Source: Actinostola sp. cb2023
Taxonomy: Eukaryota > Cnidaria > Anthozoa > Actiniaria > Actinostolidae
Reading direction: 5' to 3'
NCBI GenBank assembly: GCA_033675265.1
Contig: JAUJYZ010001345.1
Coordinates: 1 to 64,000 of the forward strand
DNA length: 64,000 nucleotides
Shown here: positions 57,357-64,000 of the stretch, piece by piece
Numbering within the stretch: the first letter of the stretch is position 1
Layout: each line of letters begins with the position of its first letter
Program-made: the position numbers and the translations under genes
The notes under the pieces: generated by a model
Seen by the model: the letters and a program-made list of their open reading frames with translations, nothing else
Databases searched by the model: none
Told to the model about the DNA's origin: nothing

Positions 57357-57497
57357 GAGTGCAAACAATATAACCGTGAAATAGTATTATTACCAAATAG
57401 TACTAAATACTGTTATCTCTATTGTTTTCTATTGTTTCATCAGTGCTATTTAGTACTAATTAGTTAGTGCTGTTTCACGGATATATTGTTTCCACTC
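57357..57497. mobile_element. Near-complete copy of the AGAGTGCAAAC MITE family
   Basis: 141 bp, flanked by TA (57355-57356 and 57498-57499). Closely matches the copy at 33998-34139. Confidence 0.85.
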
Positions 57498-57913
57498 TAC
57501 CTGTTCCTAACTTTACTATTAATAATTATTCTTTATTGTAGGTTATTCAACATGTCTTCAATTGGGTTAATCCCAGAATTACCAAACCAACAAAACAAGA
57601 TGTCATTAATGTTTTGAAACTCTACTATGCCATGTGACTCAATCTTAAGAGAAAAGTCATAGAATCTGCAGAGATGATCGAATCTGAAGTTTCAGACGAA
57701 TGCACACCAAACAAAAAAAGCAAAGCCACATAATCAAGAAACCCAAGAAGAACAAGAGCCACCATTAGATCATCACAATGAACTTAAGATGAAAACTGAT
57801 TGACTCACTTCAATCATTGCATACCTACAAGAAAATAAGTCACTGCAATAATGTCATATGTTCAACAAAAAGTCAGGCGTATCATTATCAGTTGAGTTTA
57901 TTTACTAAAGTAT

Positions 57914-58089
57914 ATTAGTATAGGAAATACCACAGTTCGAGAAGAATTAATGAAAAATACCAGGTGTATTTGATGAAAGTAGTTTAATACCACGAGTGCG
58001 TAGCACGAGTGGTATTAAGCCACTTTCATCAAATACGCGTGGTATTTTTTTATTAATTCTTCTCGAACTGCGGTATTTCCTATACTAAT
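57914..58089. mobile_element. Near-perfect 176-bp palindrome (MITE)
   Basis: ATTAGTATAGGAAATACCAC pairs with GCGGTATTTCCTATACTAAT through almost the whole length. The stem includes TTCGAGAAGAATTAAT, and the loop is GAGTGCGTAGCACGA. Confidence 0.88.
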
Positions 58090-58119
58090 TCTTCTAGAAC
58101 TAAGTGGTATTTCCTATTA

Positions 58120-58509
58120 ATAACACACCTACAAAAAAATATGAGTTTCGTTATAGTAGCAAATTGCACGTAATGCAATCACAACCACAAATAATAAAAT
58201 AGCACATGTGCAATACTTTAATACCGTGCAATGGGGAGTTTGCAGGTGTTGCATGACATTTAAAATTTTAATCGAACAAAAACAAAACAAAAATATTTGA
58301 AAAGAGCACACCAAAGTGAGCAATTTTAGCTAACTTTGGTGTGCTCTTTTCAAATATTATATTTTTTGTTTTTGTTCGATTAAAATGTTAAATGTCACGC
58401 AACAAAATGTCACACCTCCAAACTCCCATTTAATTAATTGCACGGTATTAAGAAAAAATCCACAGTCAATCAGCCAATCAGAAACGAGTATTTTTTGTAG
58501 GTGTGTTAT
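58120..58509. mobile_element. 390-bp palindromic MITE upstream of the gypsy element
   Basis: ATAACACACCTACAAAAAA and ATTTTTTGTAGGTGTGTTAT form the ends. The arms meet at a central hairpin, GAGCACACCAAAGTGAGC / GCTAACTTTGGTGTGCTC (near 58300-58345). The apparent N-terminal extension of the downstream Gag frame (58385-58612) lies largely in this element and is not Gag. Confidence 0.82.
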
Positions 58510-58612
58510 TATACGTTATTTTGTAATTCTACATACATTCTCTACAATTATTCACAAGATCACAGCATGGGCTGCCTGTGGTTACACTGGCGACGAGTTA
58601 AAAACAAAGGAA

Positions 58613-59638
58613 ATGTCAACGATGAAGATTCCGTCTTTTCGTGAAGATGTAGAAGACTGGGAAAGTTTTTATGAGAGGTTACAGTCGTATTTTAGACTTC
58701 ATAAGACGAAGGAAGATGTACAAGTCGACACGCTCATTGCTAACCTGGGTCCGGCTCAGTATCAGACCTTGAAAAGTCTGGTTTTCCCGGCCAAACCAAT
58801 AGAAAAAGAGTTTAAAGACCTCATAGAAGTAATGAGGAACCATTACGAGGGAAAGAAAAACCCGAGGACCGAAAGATGCAAGTTCAGAGCGATTTGTCAA
58901 GGTGAAAGCGAGTCCATTCAAACGTACGCCGTACGACTGAGAGAGGCGTCACGTCGTTGTAAGTTTGGCGCGAATCTTGACGAAAACCTAATCGACCAGT
59001 TCCTGATAGGAGTAAATTCATCGGAATGTGTGAAAAAGATTCTAAAAAATACTGAGGAACTCAATCTCTCATTCCAGAGTGCCGTGGATATCGCATTGGA
59101 AGTGCATGTGAGTGAAAATAGTTCTAGTTTGTACGCTGCAAAGGCTCCAAGTCAAGCGCCATCTTCATCTTCAACCACCGTACACGCAGTGGCAAACGCG
59201 CGACCTCGAGTGTCAAGGAGAACTCCGAGAAAGGAAAACCACGTAGCATCTAATTCAGAGAACCAAAAGTTGTGTTATCGTTGTAACTCCAAAAAATCAT
59301 TTAGCGGATATAAATGTAAACACAAGGACACAGATTGCCATGCTTGCGGAAAAATAGGGCATATCGCCGTTGCTTGCCTGAAAAGGAAAAATCAAAATCA
59401 AAGAGGAGGCCCGAGATCTCAAAACACCGTGGAAGTACAGGAGTCGACTTCTACAGCAAGTGCAAGTAAGTACAGTATGTATTCCTTAGAACAGTTGAGT
59501 TCAGAGTTACTCGATGATGTTAAACTTAATTCATGCCTTTCTAAGTCAGACAAGAAACTCTCAGTACCTGTAATCTTGAATGACAAACAAATTAGGCAGA
59601 AATTGGCTGAGAGATTCAACTTGATTGAAAAAAGGTAG
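58613..59638 (+). CDS. Gag of the Ty3/gypsy element
   Basis: The likely start is the ATG at 58613 (MSTMKIPSFREDVEDWESFY); earlier codons belong to a MITE. The region from residue 15 to about 200 is a retrotransposon Gag capsid with WESFYERLQSYFRLHK and ERCKFRAICQGESESIQTYA. Two zinc knuckles follow: CYRCNSKKSFSGYKC (degenerate, no His) and CHACGKIGHIAVAC (canonical CCHC, near 59338-59377). The first knuckle cannot bind zinc normally. The frame ends at 59638 where the protease should begin. Confidence 0.82.
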   Translation: MSTMKIPSFREDVEDWESFYERLQSYFRLHKTKEDVQVDTLIANLGPAQYQTLKSLVFPAKPIEKEFKDLIEVMRNHYEGKKNPRTERCKFRAICQGESESIQTYAVRLREASRRCKFGANLDENLIDQFLIGVNSSECVKKILKNTEELNLSFQSAVDIALEVHVSENSSSLYAAKAPSQAPSSSSTTVHAVANARPRVSRRTPRKENHVASNSENQKLCYRCNSKKSFSGYKCKHKDTDCHACGKIGHIAVACLKRKNQNQRGGPRSQNTVEVQESTSTASASKYSMYSLEQLSSELLDDVKLNSCLSKSDKKLSVPVILNDKQIRQKLAERFNLIEKR

Positions 59639-59648
59639 TTAATCCAAA

Positions 59649-61435
59649 GTGCATGCTATTTTGTCAAATGAATCCTCTGTGGAACAGCTTTGTGAGAAAT
59701 TCAAAGAAATGTTTGAGCCTGGTCTAGGATGCTTGAAATATTATGAAGTGAATATTACAGTTAAGCCGGATGCAGTACCTGTGTATAAAGGCACGTTCAG
59801 TACCATATCATTTACGTCCGTTAGTAGAAGCAGAGTTAAAGAGGTTAGAGGAAAGTGGTGTGATAAAGCCAGTACCTTATTCAGAGTGGGCGAGTCCAAT
59901 TGTCTCAGTGGTGAAGTCAGATGGAAATAGTGTGAGGATTTGTGGAGACTTTAAGGAAACCCTCAATCCGATCTGTGACTTGAACCACTACCCACTTCCC
60001 ACTCCTGTAGATATTTTCGCAATGTTAGCATCAAGGGGATCATACACCAAGTTAGACTTAAGCCGTGCTTATCATCAGCTTAAACTTGCAGTGGAGTCCA
60101 AGGATTACTTGGTGATAAATACACACAAGGGTTTGTTTGCTTATCAACGGCTACAGTTTGGAGTGCATAGTGCGGTAGGCATTTTCCATAGGACAATGGA
60201 AAACGTTCTGAATGACATTCCTCACTGCGCTGTGTACATTGATGATGTGCTGCTGACCGGTCCAACCGAAGCCCAACATCTACAAACACTGGAGACCGTA
60301 CTACAGAGATTAGCAGAAGCAGGCCTGAAGTTGAATAAGGAGAAATGCTCCTTCATGCAACCTGAAGTCAATTACTTAGGGCATAAGCTCTCGTCACAAG
60401 GCATTCATCCTCTGGAGGATAAAGTCAAGGCTATTCATGCATTCCAGACCCCTAAAAACAAGCAGGAACTGTCTACCTTCTGTGGAATGGTAAAGTATTA
60501 CCATAGATTTTTACCTAACATTTCACAGGTAATGGCACCATTGTATGAGCTTGAGAAAGAAGGAAAGAAATGGGAGTGGAAGGAAGAGCAGAGTAGTGCA
60601 TTCAGTGAGGTCAAAGGGCTTTTTGTCTTCTGAAACACAGTTAGCTCACTATGATCCCAATAGCCAGTTGTACTTGACGTGTGATGCAAGTGCCTATGGT
60701 CTTGGAGCAGTGCTGGAACAAGAAGTTGAGGCAGGAGTGTTGAAGCCGGTTTCCTTTGCCTCAAGAACTCTGACGGTGCACGAGAAAAACTACTGTCAAA
60801 CAGAGAAAGAGGGTCTAGCAGTAGTTTGGGCTGTCAGTATGTTTTCCAAGTATTTGTATGGCAGAACATTTGAGATACGAACTGACCACAAACCTTTGTT
60901 GGGTCTCCTGGGAGAGAACAAAGCTGTACCGCACACAGCCTCAGGAAGGATTATACGCTGGAATCTTCAGCTTGCTGCCTACAATTACAAGCTAGTTTAC
61001 AAACCAGGAAGTAAGATAGCCAATGCTGACTGTTTGTCTAGATTTCCCTTGCAGGTTACATACCCAGAACCCCCTAACGTGGGAGAAGAGGTTCTACTAC
61101 TAGAACATTTGGCGCTTACTACGGTTTGTGCTGAAGATATAAGGAGATGGACCGATAGAGATCCAGTACTAGCAAGGGTAAGATCCCTAATTCTGAAAGG
61201 CTGGGGAGAAGAGGGTAAGTCAGAAGAGTTATTACGCCCTTACTATTCAAAGAAGAGTGAACTCTCTGTCCTTCATGGTTGTGTATTACGGGGAAGTAGA
61301 GTTGTAGTACCCCAACAGGAAGGGACAGGGTTACAGGAGAGCTGCATGCTAGGCACCCAGGCATTGTGAAAATGAAAAACTTAGCCCGCTGTTACGTATG
61401 GTGGCCAGCCATTGATCGAGACCTTGAGTAATGCT
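59649..61435 (+). pseudogene. Ty3/gypsy Pol: RT, RNase H, integrase start
   Basis: RT motifs are LEESGVIKPVPYSEWASPIV, YTKLDLSRAYHQLKL, LQFGVHSAVGIFHRTM and the catalytic YIDDVLL (near 60236). RNase H follows after a frameshift near 60625: YLTCDASAYGLGAVLEQE (catalytic Asp), TEKEGLAVVWAV (Glu) and FEIRTDHKPLLGLLG (Asp). Integrase begins as LHGCVLRGSRVVVPQQ and, after another frameshift, MKNLARCYVWWPAIDRDLE, then TAA at 61430-61432. The integrase catalytic core, chromodomain and any envelope gene are absent. Confidence 0.85.
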
Positions 61436-61463
61436 TGTGTAGATTTAGCCTCCTCCGCAAGCA

Positions 61464-61700
61464 TCTCTTAGCTTTTCTCCTCTTGTGGGGTTCCTTTTAG
61501 CTTTTCTCCTCTTGTGGATTTCCTTTGGAAAAGAAGGGAGATGGAGAAGGAGGGGGGGGGGGGGGGGGGGGGAGGGGGAAAGGGAAGAAGAGCGCGAGAT
61601 GCCTGCCAAAAATCGACATGGTGATGGCATTCTGCGCATGTGACTTCGCGCATGACAAATCATACTGTAGGGAAGGGGGAGGGGGGGGGGAGTAGAGTTA
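61464..61700. repeat. Low-complexity tract with a short tandem repeat
   Basis: Two 29-bp copies of TTAGCTTTTCTCCTCTTGTG plus TTCCTTT (61468-61526), then G-rich runs including about 22 consecutive Gs near 61551-61572. Confidence 0.8.
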
Positions 61701-61764
61701 ATGTCAAATTAAGAAATAAATATTACTAGGGAAGGGTTCGTATCAAATTGTTGCTCGAAACGAA

Positions 61765-63384
61765 ATGGCGTCGTTTGTCGATTCCATAAAGCTCGTTGAG
61801 GCACTCGAGAAAATGGCATTAATCCCTTGTCTTGGCGAAGAAAACACCAATTCCTTCTCAGTTAAAGGTTGTGGAATCGAAACTAATATTCAAGGAGTCT
61901 CAAGTTTTGAAGCTGTGACGAAAATGAGCTATCTACTACTAGATTTGAATCTGCTGTCCTCTGCCTCTCTGGCTCTAAATGCACCATCGAAGTTTGTGAA
62001 ACAGCAACGAGGAATCATTACTTTTATAACGTTTGTAAGGGTACTGTATCTAGTTCTTACAAAGTACAGATTGAATTGGAAAGAGTCCTGTTTGAAACAT
62101 TCTCGGACGAGAATCAGATCGCAACGAACTCAAACGAGCTCATTCATTCATTCAAGATATTGAAGCGGAGGATTTAATAACTCAAGCGCTGAATCAGTAT
62201 TTTGGGTTTCCTTCATTTCGACCACTCCAAAGGGAAACAATTTCTTCAATCCTAGGTGGCCATAGCGTGATGACAATCGTTGGGACTGGAGGAGGAAAGA
62301 CATTGATGTATATGCTGCCAGCCGTGCTCTCTTCCAAGCCGACATTAGTGCTCTCACCTATTAAGTCTCTCATCGACGATCTTCTCCTACGCTGTACCGA
62401 GTTGAATATCAAATCATGCAAATTTACTGGTGATGTGTCACGGCAAACACAAGACGAACAGTTGAGTGTATTCGGCGGGTACAAGTTAATATTTTGCACT
62501 CCAGAGGTACTTGAAGAGGGAAAGCTTCGAGATAATGTTCTAGAGCATGGAACAATTGAAAGAATTGTCTTTGACGAAGCACACATGATTGTGTCTTGGG
62601 GTGGAACTTTCCGTCCAGTCTACAAAGCTATATCTAGCGAGCTAGCGCATGCCCAAAGCTTCTACTGAGAGCTACAATACCTCTGAAGGCTCAGAAAATC
62701 TTGACTGGCATTTTTGGGAATATGCTTGTTTATAGAAACTCTGTCTTTAGGGACAATTTAATATTAGAGGTTGTAGAGCGTGGTAATAAGTTGTATGATG
62801 ATCTGGCGTTATTTATCAAGGAAAGGGCACAACAATGTGGCATTATTTATTGCGTATTACCAAAAGATGTTGCAACGGTTCATGCTGAAATTTTAAAACG
62901 TGGTATTGCTGCTGTAAAATACCATGGGCAATTGTCAGAAGAGGCGAAGGCTTCCAGTCACAGCAAGTGGATGTCTGGGGAAGTCAAGGTCATTGTTGCC
63001 AATTCTTCTTTTGGGATGGGAATAGATAAACCAGATGTCCGCTTCATCCTGCATGCCAGAATTCCCACAAGTGTAGATGAATACTTCCAACAGTGTGGTA
63101 GAGGAGGACGTGATGGAATCTCTGCAACCTGTCGGTTATATTTCAACTATTCCGATAAGGCAGTACTTTACAAATTGTTTGACAAACAGAGTGAAGTATT
63201 TGATACACAGTGCTCTCAGTTGAATGATCTTATCAATATTCTTGAGAATCCTGTTCATTGCAGACATAAAGAAATAATGGTTTACTTTGGAGATGTGCGG
63301 AACAGTTTTGCATGTCAAACTGGATGCCTTCATGAGGAGGCTAGAGGATCTATTAATGTCATTTTTTTGAATAATTATATTTAA
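61765..63384 (+). pseudogene. RecQ-like DNA helicase pseudogene
   Basis: The ATG at 61765 opens MASFVDSIKLVEALEKMALI, an unrecognised N-terminal part that breaks near 62040. From about 62163 helicase motifs appear: FGFPSFRPLQRETI (motif 0), TIVGTGGGKTL (Walker A), LSPIKSLIDD, FDEAHMIVSWGGTFRP (DEAH box) and, after a frame change at 62669-62700, IIYCVLPKDV, IVANSSFGMGIDKPDVRFIL and QQCGRGGRDG (motif VI). CRHKEIMVYFGD with later Cys residues is the RecQ zinc domain. The usual motif III (TATA-type) is lost in the gap. RecQ enzymes unwind DNA 3'-5'. The DEAH box and motif VI are altered relative to cellular RecQ (SWGGTF for QWGHDF, GRGGRDG for GRAGRDG). Confidence 0.75.
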
Positions 63385-63416
63385 TAAACACATCAGTCTA
63401 TGTCTATATCTCTGAA

Positions 63417-63562
63417 GAGTACAAACCATATGTCCGTGATACATACAGTACTAACTAATTAGTACTAAATAGCACTGATAAAACATTAGAAAACAATAGA
63501 TATATAACACTATTTACCGGTAGTAATATTTAGTAATATAACTATTTCACAGACATATGTAT
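63417..63562. mobile_element. Copy of the AGAGTGCAAAC MITE family
   Basis: AGAGTACAAACCATATGTCC, AGTACTAACTAATTAGTACT and CTATTTCACAGACATATG. It is inverted relative to the copy at 33998-34139 and diverged at its right end. Confidence 0.75.
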
Positions 63563-63791
63563 TTCTAGTATTTGTGGCTATGAGTTCAACTTTCGATAAC
63601 TTACATACTATAGATAATCTGTGTATGGAAGTATTTGGGATAATTACATACAATACTACAGTCAATATTATTGTATTGTAATATACAATGTAGATTGACA
63701 ATTACCATGTAGAAATGTATTATCCTGCAACTTATTTCTTATTAAATATACTTTTTGCTTGGTTGAAGCTGTTAACTAGGTTGAAGCATTG

Positions 63792-63998
63792 TTACTGCAT
63801 ATCATTGGGAAATTTTTTTTGAAACCCCTTTCTTGCTTTGACATCTCCCTTAGCCAGTGCATCAATATACCTATCAGGGATTTTTTTCCCTGGTTTAACA
63901 ACCTTATCTGCCCATGCATATTTAGGCACACTTTTTCTTTTCTTGTCCACAAACCAATTCTCCCTTATTGCAAACTGCCCAACTTTCAGTTGATCGTA
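63792..63998 (-). CDS. 3' end of an unrecognised gene, cut by the window edge
   Basis: On the minus strand the frame is open from the window edge to a TAA at 63794-63792. It reads VGQFAIRENWFVDKKRKSVP, KYAWADKVVKPGKKIPDRYI and ends KGFQKKFPNDMQ. The lysine-rich text with regular Trp/Tyr is protein-like and uninterrupted for 68 residues. I do not recognise the family. It converges on the RecQ pseudogene, separated by a MITE. Confidence 0.5.
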   Translation of the reverse strand, partial: YDQLKVGQFAIRENWFVDKKRKSVPKYAWADKVVKPGKKIPDRYIDALAKGDVKARKGFQKKFPNDMQ

Positions 63999-64000
63999 TA

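Larger units (their letters stand above)
55249..57733 (+). pseudogene. OB-fold, RPA-like single-strand DNA-binding gene, two exons
   Basis: Exon 1 (55249-55935) starts at an ATG and ends at a GTGAGT donor; exon 2 (57542-57733) joins in phase 0. Exon 1 reads NVRLLNVKAKIVAVHHVKTV and DLADSTGSITLVLWRE, an OB-fold strand pattern like RPA70. Next come CINCHNNIHLQPGD and ITCPSCTTMFLL, a four-Cys zinc ribbon like that of the RPA70 C-terminal domain. Exon 2 reads VFNWVNPRITKPTKQDVINV, contains a TGA at 57635-57637, and ends EVSDECTPNKKSKAT. The product would bind single-stranded DNA in the nucleus. It begins only 59 bp after the stop of the preceding gene on the same strand. The 1.6-kb intron is filled with MITEs. 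Confidence 0.7.
58613..61435 (+). mobile_element. Truncated Ty3/gypsy retrotransposon
   Basis: Gag, RT, RNase H and the first part of integrase in order, without LTRs on either side, and with no protease. Coding similarity stops at about 61432, before the integrase catalytic core. Three frameshifts are visible (near 59785, 60625 and 61345). Confidence 0.85.

Noticed and set aside
58385..58612. N-terminal extension of Gag from 58385
   Set aside because: Most of it falls inside a palindromic MITE; the ATG at 58613 gives the normal Gag start.

Overview
This window looks like a TE-saturated stretch of an invertebrate animal genome, most likely an anthozoan cnidarian (coral or sea anemone). The evidence is AT-rich DNA, spliced genes with GT-AG introns, DIRS/Ngaro-type, Ty3/gypsy and L1/Tx1-type retroelements, and decayed multi-exon gene families of a kind I associate from memory with coral gene sets. 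The taxon is inference (about 0.6). I see no intact conventional housekeeping gene. Nearly every coding remnant is a transposon gene or a multicopy gene of unknown function carrying stops or frameshifts.

Layout. 0-7.7 kb: a short tandem repeat, a MULE-like non-autonomous element with a 9-bp target duplication, a PIF1-type helicase pseudogene and a small two-membrane-segment ORF. 7.7-12.5 kb: a 4.8-kb foldback element bounded by TTAA, with other elements (a tRNA-derived SINE, several MITEs) inside. 13.5-18.3 kb: a 16-bp minisatellite, a TTAA-flanked MITE and a 5'-truncated LINE with its target-site duplication. 18.4-22.9 kb: a decayed spliced transposase-like gene whose large intron is filled by two foldback elements. 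24.7-27.6 kb: a chromodomain-like ORF (minus strand), a transposase-like fragment and a truncated UBX-domain gene.

27.7-39.9 kb: a tyrosine-recombinase retrotransposon (Gag, RT, RNase H, recombinase) with split direct repeats A1...B1-A2-B2. It is cut in the RNase H region by a 6.3-kb DNA transposon (31288-37586) with terminal inverted repeats, a perfect 9-bp target duplication and its own multi-exon gene ending in a RING-like finger. This nested transposon is my best candidate for an undescribed system.

40-49 kb: repeats, a Helentron-type helicase/endonuclease remnant, and the 5' part of a gene that recurs at 49.5 kb. Its first intron holds a 4.8-kb stack of at least four nested inverted-repeat elements. 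49.5-57.7 kb: a twelve-exon gene (pseudogene) followed only 59 bp later by an OB-fold, single-strand-binding-like gene. 58-64 kb: two palindromic elements, a decayed Ty3/gypsy element lacking protease, a RecQ-like helicase pseudogene, and the 3' end of a gene on the minus strand.

A 142-bp TA-flanked MITE family recurs about seven times and ties the regions together as one history of nested insertion. Intron boundaries were read by eye from splice sites and reading-frame phase; family names come from motif recognition, not a database search.
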